In this document: positions 28,305 to 37,856 of the stretch, piece by piece | Position numbering within the stretch: position 1 is the stretch's first letter | Layout: every line of letters starts with the position of its first letter | Assembly: GCA_964390055.1 (NCBI GenBank) | Contig: CAYMGQ010000002.1 | Span: forward strand, 139,327-203,326 | Reading direction: 5' to 3' | DNA from: CAYMGQ01 sp964390055 | Lineage (GTDB): Bacteria; Bacillota; Clostridia; Peptostreptococcales; Natronincolaceae | Length of the DNA stretch: 64,000 bases | Translations under genes and position numbers: made by a program | Notes under the pieces: model-generated | What the model was told of the DNA's origin: nothing | Seen by the model: only the letters and a program-made list of their open reading frames with translations | The model's database searches: none

Positions 28305-28940
28305 TTATAAGGACCACTCCTTTAAACTATAAACATACTTGTCAGCTAGAGCTATTATTTTATCCTTATCTTTCTCAAATTGTTTTTCATAAACCCCGAC
28401 CGTATAAAAGCCTGCCAATTTAGAGGACTTAATGGCATGATATGCATCCTCAAAAACAATTATATTCTCAATACTAGTCCCTAATTGTTTGCTAGCTTGG
28501 ATATATATATCAGGACTGGTCTTACATTTTCCCACTTCTGTTGAAGTTATAATAAAATCAAAAAAATTACTAATCTCATGCTTTTCTAAGGCCAATTCTA
28601 CCAAGGGCCTTTCTGTAGCAGTTGCAATACACATCTTTATATCCTGGTGTTTCAATAAAAAATCCAGGACCCCGTCCTTTAAATCAATATCATATTTGTA
28701 TTTATCCGCCAACAAATCATTTATCTCATTACAGATTAGTCTAGGAGCTAGATTAATTCCATATTCAGATATGAAATATTGGGCTGCCCCAATAAAATCC
28801 ATAGTTTTAAGGCTTTGAGCTAGATTCTTCCCTATATCTTGGATACCCTTAGACCTTAAGTATTCAAAGGCAATGTTATGCCACACATCCATGGAGTCTA
28901 GTAGTGTACCATCTAAATCCATAATAAAGGCCTTATTCAA
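28305..28940 (-). CDS. HAD-superfamily hydrolase, beta-phosphoglucomutase-like
   Basis: 211 residues. Motif I DLDGTLLDSMDVWH, motif II region CIATATERP, motif III Lys in GKCKTSPDIYIQASKQLG, and motif IV ENIIVFEDAYHAIKSSK identify a class I HAD phosphatase/mutase with a helical cap. Substrate unknown. The start is the TTG at 28940, 6 bases after AAGGGGTGG; an in-frame ATG at 28988 has no ribosome binding site. Single-gene unit between the exporter and putP. Confidence 0.85.
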   Translation of the reverse strand: MNKAFIMDLDGTLLDSMDVWHNIAFEYLRSKGIQDIGKNLAQSLKTMDFIGAAQYFISEYGINLAPRLICNEINDLLADKYKYDIDLKDGVLDFLLKHQDIKMCIATATERPLVELALEKHEISNFFDFIITSTEVGKCKTSPDIYIQASKQLGTSIENIIVFEDAYHAIKSSKLAGFYTVGVYEKQFEKDKDKIIALADKYVYSLKEWSL

Positions 28941-29023
28941 TCCTGCCACCCCTTTTTTAAAAAAATTTCTCATATATTCCTGTATCATAGTCAGTCTATT
29001 AATTTTCTAGGGCTATTTCTAAT

Positions 29024-29066
29024 AAAAAATCCAACGAATTAACTTGTAAATATATTCATTGGATTT
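29024..29066 (-). terminator. terminator of putP
   Basis: On the minus strand AAATCCAATGAAT pairs with ATTCGTTGGATTT (one mismatch), followed by TTTATT. Confidence 0.75.
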
Positions 29067-29113
29067 CTTTTAATTCCCTATATTTTCTTTAAACACTTAG
29101 TTATTACTATAGC

Positions 29114-30619
29114 TTAATTCCCACGGCAAATATCTAATACCCTGTCAAATTCGTCTTGGATTTCTTTCGATGGTTTTCCTGTTGCCCTACTAACTAGGAA
29201 TATGGCTATACAGGCAAATATAAATGCTGGCAACAATTCATAAATTTCAAAAATCCCCCCGCTGAGTGAGTTCCATATTATAGTTGTAAGGCCACCAATA
29301 ATCATACCCGCTATGGCCCCATTTCTATTCATATCACGCCAATATAAAGACATTACAACTATTGGCCCAAAAGTAGCACCTAAACCTGCCCAGGCATAGG
29401 AAACCAAGTCCAGCACCTTGTTTTCAGGGTTTAGGGCAAGTATAAAGGCCACAATGGCAACTATAGCAACAGAGTATCTACTAGCCCTAACAAGTTGCTC
29501 ATCTGTGGCATCTTTTTTGAAAAATATTTGATAAAAGTCCTTGGTAAAGGATGAAGATGTAACCAATAATTGAGAGTCAGCAGTACTCATTATAGCTGCA
29601 AGCATTGCTGCTAAAAATAGGCCTGCAATTATAGGATGAAAAACACCTTGAATTAGGACGATAAAAATGGTTTCTACATTGGCTCCCTGTAGAGGGTTGC
29701 CTTGCAGATATAACATTCCTACAGTTCCTGTAAACACAGCACTTATTAAACTGATTACAACCCAAAACATACCAATCGCTGTAGCAGATTTAACATCCTT
29801 ATGGCTTTTAATAGCCATAAAACGGGTTATAATATGTGGCTGTCCCGGATAGCCTAAACCCCAGGCCAAAAGGGAAACTGTCGCCCAAAAACCAAGATTG
29901 CTACCATCGATATTTTTAAAAAGATTTAAATAATTAGGATTTATAGCCCTTATTGATTGAAGGGTTGCCTCTGCCCCTCCCAGGGTAGATATAACCTTCA
30001 TAGGCACCCCTACTAGTGCAACAAACATCAAAGTTCCTTGAAATAGGTCAGTCCAGCTAACCGCCAAAAAACCTCCTAATAGGGTATAGGCTAATATGAC
30101 TACAACCCCTAAAATTAAGGCCGGGATATAATCTAGGCCAAAAACCGTATTAAATAACTTTGCCCCAGCAACAAAACCCGATGATGTATAAATGAAAAAG
30201 AAAAAGAGAATAAATGCAGCTGATACCACCCTAAGTACCCTACTATCATCCCTAAACCTATTTTCAAAATAATCAGAAATAGTAATGCTATCCCCCGAAA
30301 TTTCTGTATAGATCCTAAGCCTTTTAGCTACTAGCTGCCAATTTAGGTAGGTCCCCAGAGCTAGGCCTATACCAATCCAACCCGCTGAGTAGCCAGATAA
30401 ATAAGCGGCTCCTGGTAGCCCCATCAATAACCAACCACTCATATCTGATGCCCCAGCACTAATTGCAGCCACTAGGGGATTCAAATCCCTTCCCCCAAGT
30501 AAATATCCAGCTAAATCCTGGTCCTCAGATTTACCTTTTTTGTAAAAATATATCCCAATAACCAGCATAAAAAATAAGTACAATATAAAGACGAACACAG
30601 TTGCATTATTTATTGGCAT
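29114..30619 (-). CDS. putP: sodium/proline symporter
   Basis: 501 residues with about 13 hydrophobic helices, an SSS-family transporter. AGASDMSGWLLMGLPGAAY near residue 55 is a PutP hallmark, and GLGYPGQPHIITRFMA further supports proline specificity. Imports proline with Na+, as nutrient or osmoprotectant. It stands alone, with its own terminator. Confidence 0.93.
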   Translation of the reverse strand: MPINNATVFVFILYLFFMLVIGIYFYKKGKSEDQDLAGYLLGGRDLNPLVAAISAGASDMSGWLLMGLPGAAYLSGYSAGWIGIGLALGTYLNWQLVAKRLRIYTEISGDSITISDYFENRFRDDSRVLRVVSAAFILFFFFIYTSSGFVAGAKLFNTVFGLDYIPALILGVVVILAYTLLGGFLAVSWTDLFQGTLMFVALVGVPMKVISTLGGAEATLQSIRAINPNYLNLFKNIDGSNLGFWATVSLLAWGLGYPGQPHIITRFMAIKSHKDVKSATAIGMFWVVISLISAVFTGTVGMLYLQGNPLQGANVETIFIVLIQGVFHPIIAGLFLAAMLAAIMSTADSQLLVTSSSFTKDFYQIFFKKDATDEQLVRASRYSVAIVAIVAFILALNPENKVLDLVSYAWAGLGATFGPIVVMSLYWRDMNRNGAIAGMIIGGLTTIIWNSLSGGIFEIYELLPAFIFACIAIFLVSRATGKPSKEIQDEFDRVLDICRGN

Positions 30620-30778
30620 GAACTATTTCCCCCTCTAATTTAATATTTTCATTATGTCCCGTCCAATATAGATGTTCTGTGTCTTTGTTTTTATTCTGCC
30701 TCATAATTAATATTGTTTTCTATTATAGCATGAAATCAAGCTCAATGAAATAATTTCTAATTGGTATCCCTATATTCT

Positions 30779-32914
30779 CTAGGTCCCATCAGCAAAACCC
30801 GTAGCAGGCTTTTGATTTATAGTTCCCCTTTGCCCCTGTAGGTCCATAAATTTATTATGGGTTAGGGAATCGCTAAAGAGGAAACCCTGGTAATATTGAC
30901 AACCATAGGCCCTCAACAATTCTAGCTGACCATCTCTTTCGACACCCTCTGCAATAGCAAGAACATTTAATTGTTCACTCAAGGAAATAATACTCTTGAC
31001 AATCTTTTGTTTTTGCATATTATTTTCAATATTGCTTATTAAGGATAGGTCAATTTTTATTATATTAGCATAAAAATCGACTATATATTGTAGTGAACAG
31101 TGGCCCATACCAAAATCATCAATGGCAATATTAATACCAAAGCTCCTTATTTCCCGTAATTTTTCACGAGTTAAAGCACTAATATCTATGGTGGCATTTT
31201 CGGTAATCTCTAGTATTAAATATTCTGGCTGGATACAATTTTCAGCTAGGCTTGTTTTCAGGGTTTCCATTAGATTATCATCTGACATCAATTGTATAGG
31301 ACTTACATTTATGGAAAGTAGTATTTTATGTCCCTTATCATGCCAAGTGTGCAAGTTATCAAGCCCCTGTTGCAAAACCCATCTTCCAAGCTGGTTGGTG
31401 ATTTTGCCTTCCTCACACAAGTGTACAATAAGTAGAGGAGATATTTCCCCATAAATAGTATGGTCCCACCTTAAGAGGGCCTCCGCTCCGAAAATCTTAC
31501 CCTCATATGTAGTTTTTGCCTGATATTCCAGATGGAATGGAGGGCTTTGAGAATCTAATCCCTCCTTGATATCCTGCAGTAGTTCATAGGCTAGAATCCC
31601 CACATCATCGTGACGATTTAAAACCTGAATTTTTCTTCCATCTTTATTATTCACTTCTGCAAAAAGTCTATTATAAGTAGAAATCTTATCCTTCTCCTGG
31701 TCCTGCATTTGCAGTTTAACAAAGGGCACATATATCAGTATTGATATTACTAGGTTAAAGGCTTGCAAGATACTTCCTGAAAATCCCCCTGTTCCAATAT
31801 AACCAGAAATTAAAACTGGGCTGGTCCAGTCCACATGATTTACTATGTTAGAAACTAGTCCCAAACTTATGGCCAACCACGAAACAAGACTCAACACGAT
31901 TGGGGTAATAATAAAGGGTATAAGATAATAGGGATTGAAAATTATGGGCAAACCATATATTATTGTCTCGTTAATATTTAAAATACTTGGCAAGATTGAG
32001 ACCTTTGCCAGCCTATTCTCACTACTATTTTTCCCTACCAAGAGTAAAGCAATCAAAAGACCTAGGGTTGCCCCTGCCCCTCCCAAATAGACGAAAATAT
32101 CAAAAAAATCCTTATTAAAAATACCTATACCTGCAGTCAAACTGCTATTAGCTTTAAATATACCATCCATTACTACATTGCCCCCATGAATACCAAAAAA
32201 CCATAGGATATGTACAATCAGAACAAGGACCGCGGACATAACAATATTACCCCTAATTAGCCTTTCCCTGCCTAAAAAAACAGGCCAGTTCCACCTACTA
32301 ATTAATTTATACATTAGCCAATTAGAAGCAATCCTTGCCAGACAAAAGCAAAATATGGTTAAAAAAGCTGGGATAATTACCCCAAAAGATGACCGCAATA
32401 GGGGCCTGTCCCTATAATCTTTAAATATTGGTAACCTGTATTTGCTATGGTACCTATAGAAATAGCAGAATATATTTGTTGCCAATGTGGCAATTATAAT
32501 TGCCTTATACATTCCTGGTGAACCTGCCATTTCACTACTAACTATTGTATCTGGGCTTCCGGCAAAGGTTAAATAGGAACCAAAGCTGGTAACTATTATA
32601 AAAATAATACTAATTTCACCAGACTTTACAAAGCCCTTTTCCATACCTATTGCATAACTAACAGTTATAACCGCCGCCAAGGACATTATTTGAAAGGTGG
32701 CCTTATGAATTAGTAGCAATAAATCCCCACTTATCCAAACCTCACCAAATATAAAAGCCATAAGATTTTGAAAGGCTGGCAGGGGCAACTTATATAAGGC
32801 CAAGGAAAAGGCCCCTATAAGGGTAAAGGGCATCAAGTATATCAAACCCCTCCTTAGTGCCTTAAAGAAGGTAAGGTTTGCTAAGTCCACCATTTTCATT
32901 TGAATTCTCTGCAT
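30779..32914 (-). CDS. PTS EIIC-like membrane domain fused to an EAL c-di-GMP phosphodiesterase
   Basis: 711 residues. Residues about 1-410 form a PTS EIIC-type membrane domain close to the lactose/cellobiose branch, with FFGIHGGNVVMDG and LNINETIIYGLPIIFNPY, the regions that carry the sugar-binding His and Glu. Residues about 450-690 are an EAL domain: AEALLRW, NVSPIQL, EITENA, IDDFGMGHCSLQYI, KIDLSLI, AIAEGVE and QGFLFS, so metal-binding and catalytic residues appear intact. No EIIA or EIIB is fused or adjacent, so sugar phosphorylation looks unlikely; a sugar-sensing c-di-GMP phosphodiesterase is the inferred role. GGAGAG precedes the ATG. Confidence 0.9.
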   Translation of the reverse strand: MQRIQMKMVDLANLTFFKALRRGLIYLMPFTLIGAFSLALYKLPLPAFQNLMAFIFGEVWISGDLLLLIHKATFQIMSLAAVITVSYAIGMEKGFVKSGEISIIFIIVTSFGSYLTFAGSPDTIVSSEMAGSPGMYKAIIIATLATNIFCYFYRYHSKYRLPIFKDYRDRPLLRSSFGVIIPAFLTIFCFCLARIASNWLMYKLISRWNWPVFLGRERLIRGNIVMSAVLVLIVHILWFFGIHGGNVVMDGIFKANSSLTAGIGIFNKDFFDIFVYLGGAGATLGLLIALLLVGKNSSENRLAKVSILPSILNINETIIYGLPIIFNPYYLIPFIITPIVLSLVSWLAISLGLVSNIVNHVDWTSPVLISGYIGTGGFSGSILQAFNLVISILIYVPFVKLQMQDQEKDKISTYNRLFAEVNNKDGRKIQVLNRHDDVGILAYELLQDIKEGLDSQSPPFHLEYQAKTTYEGKIFGAEALLRWDHTIYGEISPLLIVHLCEEGKITNQLGRWVLQQGLDNLHTWHDKGHKILLSINVSPIQLMSDDNLMETLKTSLAENCIQPEYLILEITENATIDISALTREKLREIRSFGINIAIDDFGMGHCSLQYIVDFYANIIKIDLSLISNIENNMQKQKIVKSIISLSEQLNVLAIAEGVERDGQLELLRAYGCQYYQGFLFSDSLTHNKFMDLQGQRGTINQKPATGFADGT

Positions 32915-33198
32915 TTGTTATTTCTCTCCTTAACATCAGGCCTTTTGTACTCTTAGCAGTGTCTTCCCTCTTTAGCGGCCCATATTATTACTAGCATGTA
33001 AAAATATCTATTGTTATAATATTCTGTATAATGACAGGATACCCTTTTTTATTGGGAATTTATCATAAATGTACAAATTTTGCCATTGCAATTTATGACT
33101 TATGTAATTTTAAATTACCAAGTTGAATTTATTTATTTATATATATCCTATAAAAAAGTTCCCTATAATTTTAATATAAGGAACAAAAAAATTTTATT
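32915..33198. other. 284-base gap, no gene seen
   Basis: AT-rich leader of the EIIC-EAL gene and downstream region of the ArsA gene. I looked for a c-di-GMP or other riboswitch in the leader and did not find a match I could support. Confidence 0.4.
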
Positions 33199-34131
33199 TT
33201 AAAATTTAGCAAATTCATTGGCAATTATTTCAATACTATCTGCCTTCATATCCTCCATCAAAAGGGGCAGGGTGAATATTTTTTTCCCTTTGAAAATTGT
33301 GTTTATTTTATCTAAATATTTTTCTTCCTGCTTCTTTTTATTAATCCAAAATTCATCTTGCATATCCTTTGGTAGAATCTTATTTACAACAATTCCATCA
33401 ACTAATATATTGTATTTTTCCAATATATTTATAGCCTTAACTGTCTCATCTATGGGCAATTTCTCTGCATTTATTACAAAGATAAAAGATAATAATCCTT
33501 CATCCATCATTATTTCCTTGGCTTTGTTTATCCTTTCATACCTTCTTTTTAATATTTTTACAACTGGGTCCTCTTGTTCCTCTTTAGCCTTAGTTTTTTC
33601 AATCTTACCAGCCATCGTTAGTAGATTTATAGATTTTTCCCTTTTTTGGATTAATGTATCCAACCAGGCCCCTAGGAGTTCTGGCAAGGTTAAGAGTCTA
33701 ATAGTATGGCCAGTGGGGGCAGTATCAAATATAATCCTATCGTATTCATCCTTCTTTTCTATAATAATCTCTATCATTTTGTCAAACAAGGCTGCTTCTT
33801 CGGTACCTGGAGAAATGGATGCGGCATCAATCTGTTTGTTAATTTGTTCAATTATAACAGGACTCACGACTTTTTTTAAACTTAGTCTAACACCCTCCAT
33901 ATATAATTTACTTTCCCTTTCCCCACTTATTTCTATTGCATCTAAATTTTTAGCTATGTTTTTTATTTGATAATCAATTTGTTTGTCGAAAATATCAGAT
34001 GTAGAATGGGCAGGGTCAGTTGAAACTAATAATGTCTTTAGTCCCTTTTGGGCTGAAAACAATGCATATGCAACACTACAGGTGGTTTTGCCCACACCAC
34101 CTTTTCCACTAAAAAATATTAATTTATTCAT
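33199..34131 (-). CDS. ArsA/Get3-family ATPase
   Basis: 310 residues. Deviant Walker A FSGKGGVGKTTCSVAYA at the N terminus, switch I STDPAHSTSD, and DTAPTGHTIRLL identify the ArsA/TRC40 branch of SIMIBI ATPases. Single ATPase domain, unlike the duplicated ArsA of arsenic pumps, and no ArsB is nearby, so the partner is unknown. CCTAAGGAGG precedes the ATG. It follows the small 97-residue gene by 11 bases, suggesting a two-gene unit. Confidence 0.9.
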   Translation of the reverse strand: MNKLIFFSGKGGVGKTTCSVAYALFSAQKGLKTLLVSTDPAHSTSDIFDKQIDYQIKNIAKNLDAIEISGERESKLYMEGVRLSLKKVVSPVIIEQINKQIDAASISPGTEEAALFDKMIEIIIEKKDEYDRIIFDTAPTGHTIRLLTLPELLGAWLDTLIQKREKSINLLTMAGKIEKTKAKEEQEDPVVKILKRRYERINKAKEIMMDEGLLSFIFVINAEKLPIDETVKAINILEKYNILVDGIVVNKILPKDMQDEFWINKKKQEEKYLDKINTIFKGKKIFTLPLLMEDMKADSIEIIANEFAKF

Positions 34132-34142
34132 TATTATCCTCC

Positions 34143-34436
34143 TTAGGCATCAAGATCAAAGTCCCCCCATCTCTCCTGCCATATACTTAATCGATTTGCC
34201 ATCCTTAACTGCCACGCCTCCAAGTCTTCAGCAACTAATGGCAGTAACTCCAAGGAATAATAGCTGGTTGGTAAAGGAATGCCTAAAAGATCGCCAAAAC
34301 ACAGGAGGAGAAATTCATCCATTTCATTACTAGCTTCCTTTTCCAATAAAGCTGTTGATTTTCCCTTTAAATCAGTAGCCGCCTGAAAAAAGAGTTTAAA
34401 ATCATTTAAAAACTTTTTTATTTTCCCCTTGTCCAA
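34143..34436 (-). CDS. small protein encoded next to the ArsA-like ATPase (cory-CC-star-like)
   Basis: 97 residues. The mid-section LLGIPLPTSYYSLELLPLVAE followed by EAWQLRM resembles the small protein family often found beside ArsA ATPases and named cory-CC-star, though the terminal Cys-Cys of that name is absent here (it ends DFDLDA). Assignment is from memory of the family pattern. The TTG start at 34436 has GGGGGGTG 5 bases upstream; a longer frame has no ribosome binding site. Likely a functional partner of the ATPase. Confidence 0.55.
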   Translation of the reverse strand: MDKGKIKKFLNDFKLFFQAATDLKGKSTALLEKEASNEMDEFLLLCFGDLLGIPLPTSYYSLELLPLVAEDLEAWQLRMANRLSIWQERWGDFDLDA

Positions 34437-34574
34437 TATTACACCCCCCAGTCTTCTATTTTTAAACAATATAAATATGTAAATACTTTCAAATTATTGC
34501 CATCCCATATAATAATATTATTTTATATATATAGTCTTGTCAATAGAAGCAACCATCCAGCAGAATTGTATTCC

Positions 34575-35459
34575 TTAATTACTATTTTTACCCTCCATTA
34601 AACTTGAAAAGAATAATTCAATTCTATCCTTCATTAAACTATTATTAGGATAAATAAAATATAAGGGTCTTTCAATAAAATAATCTTGGATTTTTAAATA
34701 AGATAATTCTCCCCTCTCAACTTCCTGTCTTGCTACCTCCTCATACATAAATGAAATTGAATTAGAATTTCTTAACACCTTTTTAATAATTCCAAAACTA
34801 CTAATTTCATAAATTTTAGAAACAGAGAGCATGGAATCGTTGTTTTGATATAAAAAATTCCTATATATTTCCCTAGTCCCAGAACCCTCTTCCCTTAAAA
34901 GTAGGGGATAGCTATGGACTTGGGGAAGGGTCACCCTTCTTCCCTCCAAAGGGTGACCCTTCCTTGCAACAGGTAGAAATTCGGTGGTGGAAAACTCATA
35001 AAATTGAAATATAGATTTATCAAATATGCCCTCAATAAAGGCACAGTACAATTCGTTATTTAATAACATGTCAATAATAGATTTTGTATTTTTTACTGTT
35101 ACCGATATTAATTCATTTTTACTGCATTTTAAATATGCACTTAAATATGGAGGCAAATAATAGTCTGCTATAGAAAGGGTTGCCCCTATTTTTATAGGGG
35201 ATTCTACTTTTTGCATTTGATTGATAAGTTGTTTTTCATTTGCAATTTGAAAATTAGCATAATTATAAAATATCTTCCCCTGCTTAGTCAGTTCTACAGA
35301 TTTACCCCTGATATTTATTAGCTTACATCCATAGAATTCCTCTAATTTTTTAATATGCTGAGTAACAGCAGGTTGAGTCAAATTCAGTTCCTCAGCTGCC
35401 CTAGTGTAGTTCTTTAATTTTGCTACCTTTATAAAGGTGAAAATCTTATCATCAAGCAT
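34575..35459 (-). CDS. LysR-family transcriptional regulator
   Basis: 294 residues. N-terminal winged helix with FIKVAKLKNYTRAAEELNLTQPAVTQHIKKLEE, then a periplasmic-binding-like effector domain (PIKIGATLSIADYYLPPYL). It is transcribed divergently from a YeiH-family exporter, so it most likely regulates that gene and itself from the 153-base shared region, as YeiE is placed with yeiH in Escherichia coli. Confidence 0.92.
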   Translation of the reverse strand: MLDDKIFTFIKVAKLKNYTRAAEELNLTQPAVTQHIKKLEEFYGCKLINIRGKSVELTKQGKIFYNYANFQIANEKQLINQMQKVESPIKIGATLSIADYYLPPYLSAYLKCSKNELISVTVKNTKSIIDMLLNNELYCAFIEGIFDKSIFQFYEFSTTEFLPVARKGHPLEGRRVTLPQVHSYPLLLREEGSGTREIYRNFLYQNNDSMLSVSKIYEISSFGIIKKVLRNSNSISFMYEEVARQEVERGELSYLKIQDYFIERPLYFIYPNNSLMKDRIELFFSSLMEGKNSN

Positions 35460-35612
35460 ATGAATCCTCCCCTTATACTTAGACTTACATTACATATAAT
35501 TTATTCCATCAGGCTAATTATAACATAAGTTTATTGATAATAATAAATCATAATTGGATTTTATCGTTGTATTTATATAAAATTGTAATAGAAGTTTAAG
35601 GAGGTAATAATA

Positions 35613-36632
35613 ATGATTACAATATTAGGCTGCATACCCGGAGTTTTACTAGCATTGTTTATAGCTGGTATAGCTAGGTCCATAGCATTGGTATTACCCC
35701 TTTCCATAATTGGGGATTCAGTAATTGCACTTTTTATTGGAATGGCTATCAATCAAATTAAAAAACCAAATCAACTAATAAAGAGAGGATTAGAATTTAC
35801 CTCAGAAAAAATACTTAAGTTTTCTATTATTCTGCTGGGAGGCTCCCTAAGCATCAACACAATACTTAATGTTGGCCGACTTTCCCTGACTGTTATGATA
35901 TTCACCCTGTTTACCTGTTTTGTTGGTGGATACTTTGTTGGCAAATGGCTGGGTTTAGATTGGAAACTTTCTAGTATGATATCAGCTGGAACGGGTATTT
36001 GTGGTGGGTCTGCCATAGCATCAATAGCTCCAGTTATAAATGCCGAAAACGTAGATATTGCCTATGCCATGTCCGCCACATTTATATTTGATATGGCTAT
36101 GATAATCCTATTCCCAATTATGGGCTCTATGATGAATTTAAGCGATATGGCCTATGGCTTATGGACAGGAACTGCTGTTAATGATACCTCAAGTGTTGTT
36201 GCTGCGGGATATGCCTTTAGTGAAGCTGCTGGGGATTTTGCAACCATGGTCAAGCTAACCAGAACACTATCAATTATCCCTGTGGTCCTTATCTTTTCCC
36301 TAATTAATAATCATATAAGTAGGGATAATCCGGAGGTGAATCCAGCTAAAAGCAATAAAGCTAGGGTCACATCCCTATTCCCTTGGTTTATACTGGCCTT
36401 CCTAGCCATGGCCCTGGTAAATAGTTTTGCCCTTATCCCAGCTGATCTTTCGAATTTAATAAAATCTATAAGCAAATTCCTAATGGTATCATCCTTGGCT
36501 GCCATTGGTATAAGTACTGATTTTCATCAAATGAAAAAATCAGGTTTCACTCCAATGATTCATGGCTTTATCATATCAGCCCTAGTAGTTATAGTTGCCC
36601 TGCTTGTAGAGTATCAAATGGGCCTTATTTAG
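35613..36632 (+). CDS. YeiH-family putative exporter
   Basis: 339 residues with about 10 hydrophobic helices. Conserved blocks ILLGGSLSINTIL, SAGTGICGGSAIASIAPVI and WTGTAVNDTSSVVAAGYA match the UPF0324/YeiH family (putative sulfate or sulfonate exporter). Substrate not established. TTTAAGGAGGTAATAATA precedes the ATG. Divergent from the LysR gene. Confidence 0.88.
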   Translation: MITILGCIPGVLLALFIAGIARSIALVLPLSIIGDSVIALFIGMAINQIKKPNQLIKRGLEFTSEKILKFSIILLGGSLSINTILNVGRLSLTVMIFTLFTCFVGGYFVGKWLGLDWKLSSMISAGTGICGGSAIASIAPVINAENVDIAYAMSATFIFDMAMIILFPIMGSMMNLSDMAYGLWTGTAVNDTSSVVAAGYAFSEAAGDFATMVKLTRTLSIIPVVLIFSLINNHISRDNPEVNPAKSNKARVTSLFPWFILAFLAMALVNSFALIPADLSNLIKSISKFLMVSSLAAIGISTDFHQMKKSGFTPMIHGFIISALVVIVALLVEYQMGLI

Positions 36633-36714
36633 TTACTAAAAATCTTTCTACTTTTTAATATAAAGGCACCCTTTTATCCTGCCGGCCTATGATAGTAGTA
36701 TAAGGAGGGATGTT

Positions 36715-36978
36715 ATGAACTATTTACCTGATTCCGAACTGACTTTAATACCAGGTGGTACCTTAATTACCAATACTCCTGAAGAAGGAAGGGCCCTAGC
36801 CATGCTAATTGCCAGGCACACTATTCACAATATACAACCTAATGCAGATGTTCTCATGGGTGGTCGTAGGATATACAGTGTAAATCCTGATAGTTTAATC
36901 GCCGCAAGTCAGGTAGTTGCAATTGAATTTCAAACTATAGCTGCCGCTAATAACTATTGGGGCCAATACTGTTATTAA
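36715..36978 (+). CDS. small protein of unknown function
   Basis: 87 residues, not recognised. No signal peptide or membrane span; the sequence is mixed alpha/beta and ends in NNYWGQYCY. AAGGAGG six bases before the ATG argues that it is translated. It follows the YeiH exporter by 82 bases and is closed by a terminator; a link to the exporter is possible but unproven. Confidence 0.6.
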   Translation: MNYLPDSELTLIPGGTLITNTPEEGRALAMLIARHTIHNIQPNADVLMGGRRIYSVNPDSLIAASQVVAIEFQTIAAANNYWGQYCY

Positions 36979-36999
36979 GTTGTAGAATAAAATTAACAA

Positions 37000-37036
37000 G
37001 GATAAAATTAGGGTAAATCCATAATTTTATCCTTTA
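37000..37036. terminator. bidirectional terminator between the 87-residue gene and tetR-type gene
   Basis: GGATAAAATTA (37000-37010) and TAATTTTATCC (37022-37032) form a perfect 11-bp stem with an 11-base loop between convergent genes; the trailing U-tract is short. Confidence 0.7.
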
Positions 37037-37060
37037 AAATTTATCCATAAGACCTATAAT

Positions 37061-37627
37061 TTATCCTATTAAAGTCATAGCTATTTCCTTGGCCATGATA
37101 GCGGCATCCTTGTCATTATTAAGGTGGGCCCTTACCATAGCCCCTTCCATTAAGAGCGAAACTTGTTTAGCCAACTTTTCCGCCTCTTTAACTTCTGCAG
37201 CATAGCAAAGTGCAAGAATATCCCTATAAAGATCTTCCTTGTGGGATCTAGATATTTCGAAAATATCAGGCTTACTATCTCCTACCTCCCCTGCAACATT
37301 AATAAACGCACATCCTCTAAAGGTCTCTTCATTAAACCAATCATTCAAAGCATCAAATAAATGGGAAATATTTTCTCCCAGGCTGGCCCCAGGAACTACA
37401 TGACTATTAAACCATTTTCTCCACCTTTGATCACGGTTTTTTAGGTATTCCTTTACGAGGATATCCTTAGATGGAAAATATCTATAAAGTGTATTCATTG
37501 CTACACCCGCCTCCTTGATTATTTTATCAATTCCTACGGTTTGAATTCCATCATTATAAAACAGCTTTTCAGCTGCATTTAGTATTTTATCACGTATGGG
37601 TAAAACTCTGTCTTCATTATTCTTCAT
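37061..37627 (-). CDS. TetR-family transcriptional regulator
   Basis: 188 residues. N-terminal helix-turn-helix: KILNAAEKLFYNDGIQTVGIDKIIKEAGVAMNTLYRYFPSKD, a clear TetR DNA-binding domain; the C-terminal ligand domain contains FRGCAFINVAGE, seen in the LmrA/YxaF-like branch. TAGGAGG precedes the ATG. It diverges from a DJ-1/PfpI gene whose promoter carries a palindrome that is the likely operator. Confidence 0.92.
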   Translation of the reverse strand: MKNNEDRVLPIRDKILNAAEKLFYNDGIQTVGIDKIIKEAGVAMNTLYRYFPSKDILVKEYLKNRDQRWRKWFNSHVVPGASLGENISHLFDALNDWFNEETFRGCAFINVAGEVGDSKPDIFEISRSHKEDLYRDILALCYAAEVKEAEKLAKQVSLLMEGAMVRAHLNNDKDAAIMAKEIAMTLIG

Positions 37628-37773
37628 CCACTCCTACCTCCTAGAATTAAGGGGATTAACCCTAATCCATCAATTTTCGGATATTATTTTTTACCGAAAA
37701 CATTCAACTTATTTAGAAATATCTATTGAAAATCAAATTAACTACATTTTTTTCAAAACTTACCAAAATATTG

Positions 37774-37803
37774 TTGACTTTAATATGATAATTGTATTAT
37801 AAT
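37774..37803 (+). promoter_or_regulatory. promoter of the DJ-1/PfpI gene
   Basis: TTGACT (37774-37779), an 18-base spacer and TATAAT (37798-37803) form a good sigma-A promoter 54 bases before the start codon. Confidence 0.7.
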
Positions 37804-37813
37804 AAGGACACTT

Positions 37814-37833
37814 AGTAGAACGATAGTTCTACT
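37814..37833 (+). promoter_or_regulatory. palindromic operator (probable TetR site)
   Basis: AGTAGAAC-GATA-GTTCTACT: a perfect 8-bp inverted repeat starting 10 bases after the -10 element, so a bound repressor would cover the transcript start. The adjacent divergent TetR gene is the obvious candidate. Confidence 0.7.
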
Positions 37834-37856
37834 TAATTAAAAAGGAGGATGATCTC

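Noticed and set aside
32915..33000. c-di-GMP riboswitch upstream of the EIIC-EAL gene
   Set aside because: Attractive given the EAL domain, but I could not match the conserved core segments of either c-di-GMP riboswitch class.
33218..33970. 250-codon frame on the plus strand
   Set aside because: Antisense to the ArsA-type ATPase, low-complexity hydrophobic product; shadow frame.
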